From positions 20,578 to 84,577 of the forward strand of contig JACPOB010000024.1 in assembly GCA_016185145.1 (NCBI GenBank): a stretch of DNA of 64,000 bases. The letters are read 5' to 3'. Numbering within the stretch: position 1 is the first letter of the stretch; each line of letters begins with the position of its first letter. Position numbers and translations under genes: made by a program. The DNA is from Rhodospirillales bacterium (GTDB lineage Bacteria > Pseudomonadota > Alphaproteobacteria > Reyranellales > Reyranellaceae). The notes below the pieces were generated by a model. That model was not told the DNA's origin. It made no database searches and saw nothing but the letters and a program-made list of their open reading frames with translations. This document shows, piece after piece, positions 43,755-52,774 of the stretch.

Positions 43755-43929
43755 CACCAGAGGCCGCAACGTCCTCCAGGCGCTGCGATCTGCTGTCTGG
43801 CGAGAGAATTCCCAGGCTGTCAATCCGCGCGCCAGGCGTCGCTGCCTCTGCGGGCGTTGCCGTGGCCCGATGTGCATGCCCGGCCACCCCGCGCGCATTC
43901 ACCCCCCCCCCAATCCACAGGTGCTCAAT

Positions 43930-44397
43930 ATGATGTTCTTCCGTCCCGGCCTCATCGGCCTTCTGATCACGCTAACGCCGGCCATCGCTTTCGCGCACGA
44001 CTACAAGCTGGGTGCGCTCGAAATTGGCCAGCCTTGGACGCGCGCCACGGCGCCGACTGCCCCTTCTGCGGGCGGCTTTCTCACGATCACCAACAAAGGC
44101 ACGGTGCCGGATCTGCTGGTCTCGGCGAAGAGCCCGGCGGCGGGCCTGGTGCAGGTTCACCAAATGACAATGGACGGCAATATCATGCGCATGCGTGCCC
44201 TCGAGCACGGTCTCGAGATCCCAGCGAGGGGCACAGTCACGCTGGCACCCGGCGGCATTCACCTCATGATGATGAACCTCAAAGAGCCTCTGACTCAGGG
44301 CGGCAAGGTTCCTCTCACCCTAGTCTTCGAGAGGGCAGGCACCATCGAAGTCGAGCTCGATGTCGAGAGGATGGGAGCCACTCGTGCTGGCCCCTGA
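43930..44397 (+). CDS. PCuAC-type periplasmic copper chaperone
   Basis: A 155-residue secreted Cu(I) chaperone for cytochrome oxidase assembly. Signal peptide ends at AIAFAHD. The copper motif is visible as VQVHQMTMDGNIMRMRAL (His/Met ligands), later PGGIHLMMMNL. It belongs to the DUF461/PCuAC family, which with Sco loads CuA. The broken Sco gene follows. Confidence 0.9.
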   Translation: MMFFRPGLIGLLITLTPAIAFAHDYKLGALEIGQPWTRATAPTAPSAGGFLTITNKGTVPDLLVSAKSPAAGLVQVHQMTMDGNIMRMRALEHGLEIPARGTVTLAPGGIHLMMMNLKEPLTQGGKVPLTLVFERAGTIEVELDVERMGATRAGP

Positions 44398-44479
44398 CAC
44401 GATCGACTGCATTGCCGGGCGGATTGACGTCGCGCTAGGCGCATCTTTTGCCAGGGTATCCTTCTGAAGGTGTCATGTC

Positions 44480-44827
44480 ATGTCGCGCACTGCTAAGGCA
44501 TTGATCGGTATCTGGATTCTTCTCGTCATCGGCGCGGCTGGCTGGTTTGGCTATCAAGCCAATCAGTCGAGTGAGGCTGCCATCGGCGGACCGCTTTCGC
44601 TTACTGACCAGGACGGCCGCGCTTTCACCGACGCCGATCTCAAGGGGAAGCCAACGCTGCTCTATTTTGGTTACACTTTTTGCCCCGACGTTTGCCCGAC
44701 CTCGCTGCTTGGCCGGCGGGCCACGGCGGCGGTGCGTATAGGAATTCCTGTTGTACATGTGCTTGGGACGGCGCCGGGCCAAGAGCGGCTGCTGCCGCCA
44801 CTACCTTGCCGGCAAGGCAGGCAATGA
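44480..44827 (+). pseudogene. Truncated Sco1/SenC copper-assembly protein
   Basis: The N-terminal 80 residues are normal: a membrane anchor, LTDQDGRAFTDADLKGKP, TLLYFGYTFCPDVCPTSL (CxxxC). After that the sequence changes abruptly to unrelated text, and the conserved His and C-terminal thioredoxin part are missing. The protein stops at 115 residues, so it cannot bind copper as Sco does. An intact Sco is at 58455-59159. Confidence 0.7.
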
Positions 44828-44938
44828 AGAGAACGAGCCGACGCCGTCGCGTCATTATTTGATTTTGCGCCTCTCACGCTGATCTGCCACGCTCGGCATA
44901 TCTAAGCCATCCCGGCAATCGCTTCTGCCCAACTCCTG

Positions 44939-44974
44939 CCACATCTGCCACATCTGCCGCATCTGCGGCATCTG
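44939..44974. repeat. Four tandem 9-bp repeats
   Basis: CCACATCTG, CCACATCTG, CCGCATCTG, CGGCATCTG follow one another without gaps. Non-coding context between the Sco remnant and the cyclase gene. Confidence 0.7.
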
Positions 44975-45026
44975 GCAGGTTCTTGACGCCGGCATTACCC
45001 TGCCGCCGCCAGGGCAGGAGGAAGTA

Positions 45027-46349
45027 GTGCCGCCTGATCGCGGTCGTGGCCTTCAGATGACGGATCCGACGGGCGCCGTCGCAACCCATGTCGATCGTGC
45101 CTTCGTCGGCCTCGAGCGGCGCGCCGAGCACATTCTTGCGGGCATTCGCCTGCTTGCCTTGCTCGTCCTAGCGTTGGTGTTCCGAGTCGTCGGCACCGTC
45201 GACCAGGGTTATCCGACCATGGTCCCCTTGGGCGGCCTGGCGGCGATCACGCTGATCACCCTTTGGCTCGTCCGCCTGGGATTGTTTCGGCCTTGGCTGT
45301 CGTGGCTGTTTGCCACGCTCGACGTGGCCTTCTTGACCCACTGCCTCGTCGTGCTCGCTCACCGCAATGGCCAAAGCCTCGAGCTTGCGCTCAACACGCC
45401 AGTCGCCTTGCTCGTGTACGTGTTCCTTGCCACGGCGGCGGTGCGGCATCGGCCACTCCTCATTCTGTATACCGGCGGGCTGTTCATCGCGACCTGGGCT
45501 GCCATCTGGCTCTGGGATTGGCGGGCTGCTGGCGGCGAAGCCTGGCTGCCCGGCACCTGGACGGCGGCTCTCGCATGGCTGGCGGCGGTGGGCCTCACGA
45601 GTTATGCGTTGTTCGTGGCCGTGTGGCGTGCACGCCGGACAGCAGTGACAGCCATTGCCGAGGCCCATCTACGGGAGAACCTGTCGCGCTACTTCAGCCC
45701 CAAAGTCGTCGACGAGATTGCGCAAAACGGCGGCGCGGTACGCTCCTTCAGGGCACAGAAGGCAGCGATCCTGTTCATTGACTTGCGCGGCTTCACCAGC
45801 CTTGCCGAGCGAATGCCGGCGGACAAGGTGGCGGCCTTCCTCAACGACTACAGGCGCCGCGTCGGGGAGCCGATCGCCCGGCATCACGGCATCATCGACA
45901 AGTTCATCGGCGACGGTGCCATGGCGATCTTCGGCGTGCCCGAACCTCGCGGCGATGACGCACGAAATGCCGTGCTGGCCGGTGTGGCACTCGTCTCCGT
46001 GATCAATGCGTGGCGCAGCGAGCGGCTTGCCGAAGGATTGCCGCCGGTCGAGGTGGGCATTGGCATCCACTATGGCGATGTCACTGCGGGCGCTCTGGGC
46101 GATGAGAATCGGCTCGAGTACACCGTCGTCGGCGACGCGGTTAACACGGCGGCACGCATCGAACGGCTGGCGGCCGATCTCGGCACGCCGCTCCTTGTCT
46201 CGGCCGATGTCCTCGCTGCGGCGCCAGGGCTGCAGCAGGATCTGCAGCTGGCCGAGCCCGTCACCCACCTGCTGCGAGGCCGCAGCCAGCCGATTCGCCT
46301 CTATCAACTCGCCGTCGACACAACCGTGGCAGGCGAGCGCCGGGCTTGA
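45027..46349 (+). CDS. Membrane-anchored class III adenylate/guanylate cyclase
   Basis: 440 residues (GTG 45027; ATG 45057 is also good). Six N-terminal transmembrane helices (about 35-205), a short linker helix RENLSRYFSPKVVDEI, then the catalytic domain with metal-binding Asp in FIDLRGFTSL, DKFIGDGAMAIFG, GIGIHYGDVTAG and YTVVGDAVNTAARIE. It probably makes cAMP in response to a membrane signal. Confidence 0.9.
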   Translation: MPPDRGRGLQMTDPTGAVATHVDRAFVGLERRAEHILAGIRLLALLVLALVFRVVGTVDQGYPTMVPLGGLAAITLITLWLVRLGLFRPWLSWLFATLDVAFLTHCLVVLAHRNGQSLELALNTPVALLVYVFLATAAVRHRPLLILYTGGLFIATWAAIWLWDWRAAGGEAWLPGTWTAALAWLAAVGLTSYALFVAVWRARRTAVTAIAEAHLRENLSRYFSPKVVDEIAQNGGAVRSFRAQKAAILFIDLRGFTSLAERMPADKVAAFLNDYRRRVGEPIARHHGIIDKFIGDGAMAIFGVPEPRGDDARNAVLAGVALVSVINAWRSERLAEGLPPVEVGIGIHYGDVTAGALGDENRLEYTVVGDAVNTAARIERLAADLGTPLLVSADVLAAAPGLQQDLQLAEPVTHLLRGRSQPIRLYQLAVDTTVAGERRA

Positions 46350-46389
46350 TCGGCCGCTCGCAAGTCACAGGAACAAGGGAGTTGGACCA

Positions 46390-46767
46390 ATGTTGTTCAC
46401 CATCGGAGACTACATCGCCGGAATGCTGATCGGTGCTGTGACAGCGTTGGTGGTACGCGCCCTCGTCTGGCCGGGAATGGACATGGTGATCGCCATGCTG
46501 ATTGGCATGGCGGTGGGCATGGTTCTCCATCTGATCCTTGGATTCCTTCTTTCACCCTTTCTCGGCATCTTCGAGACGATGATGTCGGGGTCGTTGATCG
46601 GGATGTACGGCGGCATGCTGTTCGGCATGCGCGATTCGATGGCGGCAGGGTCCACGACGCTCGGCGCCGCGGCCCTGGTCGGCGCGGTATTCGGAGCAAT
46701 CGTCGTGCTCGGCGTGAAGATCTACGACCGGGCTGTGCGCGGCGCCGTCGTTGATGCCGGAAGCTAG
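46390..46767 (+). CDS. Gly/Met-rich four-helix membrane protein
   Basis: A 125-residue hydrophobic protein rich in Met and small residues: MLIGMAVGMVLHLILG, MMSGSLIGMYGGMLFGM, ending in a short charged tail. I do not recognise a named family, but Met-rich faces suit copper contact. It is followed within 8 bases by a methyltransferase. Confidence 0.75.
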   Translation: MLFTIGDYIAGMLIGAVTALVVRALVWPGMDMVIAMLIGMAVGMVLHLILGFLLSPFLGIFETMMSGSLIGMYGGMLFGMRDSMAAGSTTLGAAALVGAVFGAIVVLGVKIYDRAVRGAVVDAGS

Positions 46768-46774
46768 ACGGAGA

Positions 46775-47383
46775 ATGGCAATGGACGTGCAGACTCAACG
46801 CAAGTGGGACAAGGCGAGTCGTACTCTTGACCTCTTCTCCTTCGCCGAAGATCGGCGGCTCGGGCCGCACAAGCGGCGGCTGTTCAGCAAGATGTCGGGC
46901 GCGACCCTGATGGTGGCGGCGGGTACTGGCAATGACTTCAAGTTCTTTCCAACGAACATGAATGTCGTCGCGATCGATATCAGCCCCAAGATGCTGGAGC
47001 GCGCCGCGCCGAAGGCTGCAGCGTACACGGGCTCCATCGCATTGCGCGAGATGGATGTCTGCGCGCTCGACTTTGCGGACGCGACGTTCGACACGGTGGT
47101 GACGGCCTGCACCTTCTGCTCGGTGCCCAAGCCGATCCTGGGCCTGCGCGAGCTGCGCCGAGTGTTGAAGCCCGATGGACAGATTCTCATGTTCGAGCAC
47201 GTCCGCAGCGCCATCGGACCGCTGGCAATTCTCATGGACCTCATGACGCCGCTCTTCAGCCGGATCGGTCCCGAGCTCAATCGCGACACCGTCGGCAACG
47301 TTCAGAAGGCCGGCTTCCGGTTACGCCGCGTGGAGAACGTCTACCTCGATGTCGTGAAGATCATCGAAGCCGAGAAAGAGTGA
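46775..47383 (+). CDS. SAM-dependent methyltransferase
   Basis: Class I methyltransferase, 202 residues from ATG 46775 (46781 also possible). Motif I is TLMVAAGTGNDFKFFP, motif II VVAIDISPKMLERA, motif IV FDTVVTACTFCSVP, then LRRVLKPDGQILMFEHVRS. This is the phosphatidylethanolamine N-methyltransferase/UbiE-like type, but the substrate is unknown. The preceding small membrane protein appears to be its operon partner. Confidence 0.82.
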   Translation: MAMDVQTQRKWDKASRTLDLFSFAEDRRLGPHKRRLFSKMSGATLMVAAGTGNDFKFFPTNMNVVAIDISPKMLERAAPKAAAYTGSIALREMDVCALDFADATFDTVVTACTFCSVPKPILGLRELRRVLKPDGQILMFEHVRSAIGPLAILMDLMTPLFSRIGPELNRDTVGNVQKAGFRLRRVENVYLDVVKIIEAEKE

Positions 47384-47424
47384 TAGCCCTTGGCAGAAGG
47401 AGATGACCGGCACACAATGTCTTC

Positions 47425-47754
47425 ATGAAGCGTTGGCACTTTCTGTCCGTGCTGCTGAGTTGCTTTGCCGTTTTACTGGCAGGCATGATCCTTGCCGGCT
47501 CCAGGGATGCGTCGGCGAAGGCGGCAACGACCGAGTGCAAGGCAGTTTCCATCGGGGCGGGTTGCTTGGCTTGCGCGAGTTCTTGCACTTGGGCGAGCGC
47601 GCGATGCGGCACAACGTGCATCAGCTCGGGCCCGACACTTCCCATCCTCCGCCTGGAAGTGAAGGCGCCGGCGGCGAGCAGGGCCGACCAGGCTCGGCGA
47701 TCGATCCTTCGGGGACTTTCGCCGCGCCCCAACCCCTTCCCTCCGCGCGCCTGA
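47425..47754 (+). CDS. Small secreted Cys-rich protein, copy 1 (RPxPxPP tail)
   Basis: 109 residues: signal peptide (LAGMILAGSRDASA), mature part with several Cys (TECK, GAGCLACASSC, RCGTTC) and the tail SPRPNPFPPRA. It resembles the protein at 53498-53851 in layout and tail. Function unknown; a periplasmic metal-binding role is plausible. Confidence 0.6.
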   Translation: MKRWHFLSVLLSCFAVLLAGMILAGSRDASAKAATTECKAVSIGAGCLACASSCTWASARCGTTCISSGPTLPILRLEVKAPAASRADQARRSILRGLSPRPNPFPPRA

Positions 47755-47847
47755 CGTCGGGATAGCGGCACCGAACCGTGCCGTTCTGCGGTCTCCAACG
47801 CATTTGCGATGGGGTGCTGCATCCTTGTCGGTTTCAAGGTGCGATCC

Positions 47848-49821
47848 ATGGGGCGTCGCGAAGATCGCTTTCCTCCATTCAGACGTCGAGCGCTCATTCT
47901 GGCCGGGCTGCAAGCCAGTCTGCTGGCGTTGATCGGCGGCAGGCTCTATCGGCTGCAGTCTGTTGAGAGGGACAAGTACAAGCTGCTGGCCGATGACAAC
48001 CGCCTGAGCACGAAGCCACTCGCGCCGACACGCGGTCTCATCCTCGACCGAACCGGCCGGGTGCTGGCGGCGAACCGCAGCAACTTCCGCCTGCTGATGA
48101 CAGCGTACAAGGCGCGTTCGTCGGCGGGAGCCAGGCTTGTCGACACGGTACTCGACCGCGTCGCCCGGGTCGTCGCGCTGAGCGAGCGTGACCGCCGGCA
48201 AGTTGTGGACCAGATCCGACAGACCCGTGGGTTCGTGCCCGTGGAGGTGCGCGAAAACCTGAGCTGGGACGAGGTGGCACGGATTGAATTCAACGCGCCG
48301 GATCTACCCGGTATCTCGATCGGGCTTGGCCAGACCCGTGAGTACTTCGACGCCGAGCTGACGAGCCACATCGTGGGCTATGTCGGCCGTGTGTCGGCCG
48401 AGGATCTGGTCGATGGCGACGAAACCGTGCTGGCGCTTCCAGAGATGCGCATCGGCAAGCGGGGCGTCGAAAAGAGCGCCGATCGGGCACTGCGCGGCGG
48501 GTCGGGATTCGTACGGGTGGAAGTGGACGCGCTGGGCCGGGTTGTGCGCGAGTTGGACCACGCCGAAGGCAAACCGGGCGCCAATGTATCATTGACGATC
48601 GACATCGAGCTGCAACGGTTCGTGGCCGATCGACTCGGGGACCAGAGCGCCTCGGCGGTGGTGATGGACGTCATCACCGGTGACATCCTGGCGATGGTCT
48701 CCGTTCCCGGCTTCGACAACAACGCATTCGCCCGCGGCATCACCCAGCGCGAATGGCAAAGTCTGTTGGCCGATGCGAAGAAACCGCTGGTGAACAAGGC
48801 CGCACAGGGCCTCTATCCACCCGGCTCGACCTACAAGATCGTGACGGCCCTGGCGGCGCTCGAAAGCCGCGCGCTTGCCTTGTCGGACCGCATCTTCTGC
48901 GGCGGATCGATCGACCTCCCCGGCACGGACCAGAAGAAGTATTGCTGGATCTATCCTGCCGGGCACGGATGGCTCAACGTCACCGAGGCCTTGCAGCACT
49001 CGTGCGACGTGTTCTTCTACGAAGCGGCGAAGCGTGCCGGCGTCGACCAGATCGCGCAGATGGCGGCGAAGTTGGGGTTCGGCAGGCGCACGGACGTCGG
49101 ATTGCCCGAGGAATCACCGGGCCTGCTGCCCACGCCCGGCTGGCTACTGGAACGTAGGGGCAAGCCCTGGACGATCGGCAACACGTACAACCTCGGCATC
49201 GGCCAAGGCGACATGCTGGCGACACCGCTGCAGCTCGCAGTGCTGGCGGCGCGCGTCGCCAACGGGGGCCATGAGGTGAAGCCCCGCCTGACTGCGACGA
49301 TTGAGAGCCCACGCAACCCGGTTGGATCACGGCCCGTGCATTCGGCGTCGCAGGCGCCGAGCCTGTGCTTCCGCCGGGAAAATCTGAAAGCGATCCAGGA
49401 GGGCATGGCCTTGGTGGTCAACAGCCCGAACGGCACAGCCTTCGCATCACGCATCACGGAGGCAGGCATGGCGATGGCCGGCAAGACCGGTACGTCGCAG
49501 GTCAAGCGGATGACCGAGGCGGAGCGGGACCGCAAGACCTCTCAGGAGCAGTTGCCCTGGCATTTGCGCCACCACGCCCTGTTCTGTGCGTACGCGCCCG
49601 TCGGCAATCCGCGCTATGCTTGCGCTGTGGTCGTGGAACACGGGATGGGCGGCTCGCGCACCGCGGCACCCATCGCCCGCGACATCCTGCTTCAGGTGCA
49701 GAAGACTGGCTCATCCGGCCGCACCGGCCGGCCGGGTGGCGCCATGACCGGGGTGTTCGAATCGGGGGTGGAAGCACCTGAAATGCCTGGTAGGACCGAC
49801 CGTCGAACCACCGAATGCTAG
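47848..49821 (+). CDS. mrdA-like: Penicillin-binding protein 2 (MrdA-type transpeptidase), accessory copy
   Basis: Cell-wall elongation transpeptidase of 657 residues from ATG 47848 (an upstream in-frame ATG at 47809 adds 13 residues). One N-terminal membrane anchor, dimerisation domain with TRGLILDRTGRVLAANRS, catalytic SxxK in PPGSTYK (Ser327), SxC in HSCD, and KTGTSQ (Lys546). No partner rodA is nearby, so this looks like an extra copy carried by the island. Confidence 0.92.
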   Translation: MGRREDRFPPFRRRALILAGLQASLLALIGGRLYRLQSVERDKYKLLADDNRLSTKPLAPTRGLILDRTGRVLAANRSNFRLLMTAYKARSSAGARLVDTVLDRVARVVALSERDRRQVVDQIRQTRGFVPVEVRENLSWDEVARIEFNAPDLPGISIGLGQTREYFDAELTSHIVGYVGRVSAEDLVDGDETVLALPEMRIGKRGVEKSADRALRGGSGFVRVEVDALGRVVRELDHAEGKPGANVSLTIDIELQRFVADRLGDQSASAVVMDVITGDILAMVSVPGFDNNAFARGITQREWQSLLADAKKPLVNKAAQGLYPPGSTYKIVTALAALESRALALSDRIFCGGSIDLPGTDQKKYCWIYPAGHGWLNVTEALQHSCDVFFYEAAKRAGVDQIAQMAAKLGFGRRTDVGLPEESPGLLPTPGWLLERRGKPWTIGNTYNLGIGQGDMLATPLQLAVLAARVANGGHEVKPRLTATIESPRNPVGSRPVHSASQAPSLCFRRENLKAIQEGMALVVNSPNGTAFASRITEAGMAMAGKTGTSQVKRMTEAERDRKTSQEQLPWHLRHHALFCAYAPVGNPRYACAVVVEHGMGGSRTAAPIARDILLQVQKTGSSGRTGRPGGAMTGVFESGVEAPEMPGRTDRRTTEC

Positions 49822-50113
49822 CGTCTCCTGCCGGCGCAATCCTGTGCTGGAACGGGTTTTCCGGGCTGCCCAACCCCAACAGCGCGGGCTGCAAGACCGC
49901 ATGATGGCAGGTGACGCATGAGGGGGATGGGCCGAGTGGCCCATCAAGGGCGTGTCGATGCCCGGGGGGTATGGCGCCAGCGACTACGTTCGAGCTGGGC
50001 CGTTGCTGCGTGCTCAGCCTGTGCAACGACGCTGCTTGGCCGCCTCCGTGATCAGCGGCAAGCCGACGCCGTGGCCTACCTGAAGTGCGGGATGCGGCAG
50101 GAGACTTTCAAGG

Positions 50114-50755
50114 TTACCATCGCAACAGCCGCGGGCCGAGTGCTGCGCCCGCGAGCGTGCACAGTAGGGTCGCGCCACTGTACCAGATCGCGACGAAGGG
50201 CAGCGAATCGGCGGTGCAATGCAAGGCGTCACCCGCGGTGCCCAAGCCTCCTGCGACGAGGCCTACGAGCGCGCCCGCTCCCCGGAGATGCGTCGGCGCG
50301 GCCTGGCGCATCGCCCAAACCACCAGCACGAACGGAATGATGGCGATCATCGGTATGGACAGCAGGCATTCGAGCCATTCCTCGTCCACCAGCGTCGTCT
50401 GGCAACGCGACGCCAACGCGTGGGCCGGGACGATCGAGGCAAAGCCCACGATGACGACAAACGGCAATCCCACGACCGCTATCCAGCCACGTCGTTGCTC
50501 GCCCGGTCGCGCCAGTCTGATCAGGTAGAAGAAGGCGAGCACCGTGACCACCACTGCAAAACCGACTTTGGCGATGATCGAGGCAATCGCCTGGCCGCTC
50601 TGCATGTCGGTCCGGCTGCCGAGCAAGATTGGCGCCGCGCCGAGAGCGACCATGGCGCCCACCGCGACAGCCCCAATCAAGATGCGCAATGGCCGCCGCT
50701 GGTCAACAGGTTCGACATTTGTGCTTAGCATCGCGATCAGATCGTCTGTCTTCAT
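50114..50755 (-). CDS. nrsF: NrsF-family (DUF1109) anti-sigma factor
   Basis: Polytopic membrane protein of 213 residues. Begins MKTDDLIAMLSTNVEPVD, the NrsF N-terminus that holds the sigma factor, and has six hydrophobic helices, with conserved Cys in SRCQTTL, LECLLSIP and ALHCTADS. NrsF proteins bind a partner ECF sigma and respond to heavy metals in Caulobacter (family knowledge). Its partner, just upstream with a 3-4-base overlap, is a deletion mutant. Confidence 0.85.
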   Translation of the reverse strand: MKTDDLIAMLSTNVEPVDQRRPLRILIGAVAVGAMVALGAAPILLGSRTDMQSGQAIASIIAKVGFAVVVTVLAFFYLIRLARPGEQRRGWIAVVGLPFVVIVGFASIVPAHALASRCQTTLVDEEWLECLLSIPMIAIIPFVLVVWAMRQAAPTHLRGAGALVGLVAGGLGTAGDALHCTADSLPFVAIWYSGATLLCTLAGAALGPRLLRW

Positions 50756-51000
50756 GACGTGTCCTCCCGCCTGATTGCCGCCGGCATCGCCTTCAGGCCG
50801 CGATGAATACTGATCTTGACGACCACCTTGGTCATGCCCAGACAGCGTGCGGCTTGAGCAACTCGTCGGGCACGCGCGAGCCGCGCGTTGTAGCCGCTCA
50901 ATTTGTGCGTGGCTCGTTCGGGCAGCGCACAATAGGCGGCGGCATCACCATTGAGGCCGCCCGTCACGGGTAACTTCAGCTCCCGTTCGTTCGCCGACAT
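50752..51000 (-). pseudogene. ECF sigma factor with internal deletion
   Basis: The frame is open (82 residues), but only the ends of an ECF sigma factor remain. The first 40 residues include LNGDAAAYCALPERATHKLSGY; the last 40 include AARCLGMTKVVVKISIHRGL then KAMPAAIRRED, the region 4 recognition helix. About 90 residues (region 2 and the linker) are missing. It cannot bind a -10 element and core RNA polymerase normally. Confidence 0.75.
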
Positions 51001-51224
51001 GCGGCTGCCGCCATGTACTATTCGGCCGAACCTCGGCCCTGGTTACACGCAACCCTCAAATGATATCAGCGGCACTACGCAGTGCGCCGGACACGGTTCA
51101 AATCGACGTGAGCCTGTATCCAAAAGTGCGGCCAGCCCGAACTTATGGGAAAGACGCCACGACTTCGGACCGCATCACAGTGCCCTGGCTCCGGATACGC
51201 GGCGGGCACCCTGACCGCGCAACC

Positions 51225-51689
51225 ATGGAGTTGGATATGGTCTACTCGAATCGCAGCGACGTCTTCCACGCCACACGCTTCGTTCTGGCTGCCGGCGCTG
51301 CCATCTTCGCCGCCACAACAGCGATGCCCGGGCCCACTTTCGCCGCCTCGCAGGACTATCGTTTCGAACTGGTTCAGGTTGCCTCCGCGGGTCCCGGCAG
51401 GTCTGACGTCACGGTCCGCCTTGTGCGAGCAGCCGACGGCAAACCGGTCGCGGATGCGGACATTTCGGCGAATGCCGCTATCGCCACATCGATCATGCAG
51501 GCTGGCTATCGCCAGTTCCGCATCGAGACGGCGACGCCAGGTCCCCAGACATTGCAGATCTCCGCCAAGGTGCCGGGCGCCACGCGCATCGAGCGCACTT
51601 TCAACTCGTCGGTGAAGTTTTGGCAGGTGAGGAAGGTTCGCAGCAAGGACCAACTGGTTAGCGGCGCCGTTTCCTTCGATGCCCGGTGA
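51225..51689 (+). CDS. Periplasmic YtkA/FixH-like beta-sandwich protein
   Basis: 154 residues from ATG 51225, with a signal peptide ending at TFAASQD. The mature part (YRFELVQVASAGPGRSDVTV followed by LVRAADGKPVADADI) reads as a small immunoglobulin-like domain of the YtkA/FixH sort, ending with a C-terminal beta strand. It is followed by a CusF-like gene, so copper tolerance is the likely setting. Exact function unknown. Confidence 0.65.
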   Translation: MELDMVYSNRSDVFHATRFVLAAGAAIFAATTAMPGPTFAASQDYRFELVQVASAGPGRSDVTVRLVRAADGKPVADADISANAAIATSIMQAGYRQFRIETATPGPQTLQISAKVPGATRIERTFNSSVKFWQVRKVRSKDQLVSGAVSFDAR

Positions 51690-51719
51690 GCCTCGCCGGC
51701 ATGCGAAGGAGGGCAAGCC

Positions 51720-52076
51720 ATGTTCCGCAGGACCATCCTCGCAACGATCGCTGGGATCGTGGCCACAAGCGGCTCCACCGTTGCCGCACTTGGATGGGAC
51801 GCCCGGCAGGTTGACGATTATTTGCCATCCATGGGATCGCCACCCACAGGGCGGGGGCTGTCCGCCGGTCGAGTCATCGAAGTCGACAGTGCCACTGGCA
51901 AAGTCACCATCGAACATGGACCGATCGCGCATCTCTACATGGAAGCCATGACCATGATCTTCCGGGTAAAGGATTCCGCGATGCTCACGGGATTGACATT
52001 TGGTGACAAGATTCGATTCGAGGTCCGGCGCGACAATGGTGGGTACATCATCACCAAGATCGAGAATTCGAACTGA
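51720..52076 (+). CDS. cusF-like: CusF-like periplasmic copper-binding protein
   Basis: 118 residues: signal peptide (GSTVAALG), then the small OB-fold with SAGRVIEVDSATGKVTIEHG and the metal motif MEAMTMIFRVKDSAM (Met ligands; His from EHG). Binds Cu(I)/Ag(I) in CusF relatives. A GGAGGG ribosome site precedes it, and the YtkA-like gene lies 30 bases upstream. Confidence 0.85.
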   Translation: MFRRTILATIAGIVATSGSTVAALGWDARQVDDYLPSMGSPPTGRGLSAGRVIEVDSATGKVTIEHGPIAHLYMEAMTMIFRVKDSAMLTGLTFGDKIRFEVRRDNGGYIITKIENSN

Positions 52077-52624
52077 CTGCCTCGAATCGATACCCAGTCG
52101 GCGGGTTCTCGCGCTGATGCCGAGGCCAGATCGGCCATCGCGAATCATGCCCGACCCCCAAACGCGCAACGCCACGACTTGACGCTGGCCGCCGGCATGA
52201 TGGGCGGCGTTGGAATTGGTGGCGGCACGGCGAATGCGATGTTAGGAGGGGAGCAGTGCCAGAGTCGTTGATGCCCTCTCCGCGCAAGTCGGTCACCAGA
52301 TTAAACGCTAGACGGGCGCCGCAGGCAGCCATTGCTGCCTCGAACGATTCCATTCGCCGCTTCTTAGTCCTGCAGCGATGGCGGTGCCAACGACCATCGA
52401 CGATCCGGTAGCCATCGCTCCTCTACACAAGGATTGCAGTGTCTGGAGAGCCAAGTCGCGCACATTTTCACGAGCTTTCACGGCAAGGTCGGACGAGGCA
52501 TTGAATAGCTCGGCTTGGAAGTGAAAGGGGCGGACGTCTAGGTCAGGCTCGCGGGTCGAGGCGATCTGGGTGGGCCGCGCAATTTCAGGAGAAGCGAAGG
52601 AGGCGTAGCTGCCGAACCACGGCG
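52077..52624. other. Intergenic stretch with only doubtful frames
   Basis: Nothing certain is encoded. A minus-strand frame (52308-52631, 107 codons, including LAVKARENVRDLALQTLQS) has a helical, protein-like stretch, but it has no known family and starts inside the CueR-type site. It may be a remnant. Confidence 0.3.
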
Positions 52625-52655
52625 TTGACATTCCAGTTACTGGATCGTCGATGTT
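52625..52655 (+). promoter_or_regulatory. CueR-type promoter
   Basis: -35 TTGACA (52625-52630), dyad TTCCAG-TTA-CTGGAT in a 19-bp spacer, -10 GATGTT (52650-52655). It lies upstream of the membrane protein gene at 52775. Confidence 0.6.
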
Positions 52656-52774
52656 GATACATGAGGTGCACCTGCGCTCTATTGGTGGAGCAGCGAATGG
52701 CTTCAGTTGTTACAACTAAGCATGACGGGAGCAGCATCGGCGCCCTCGAAGCGAGCATGAGCGGTCGTTAGCCC

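Noticed and set aside
44939..44974. CRISPR-like array
   Set aside because: Only four 9-bp units with no spacers; a simple tandem repeat.
49502..50026. Minus-strand frame containing CVTCHH, a possible haem site
   Set aside because: Overlaps the end of the PBP2 gene antisense and has no other cytochrome c features or signal peptide; 49822-50113 is left without a gene.
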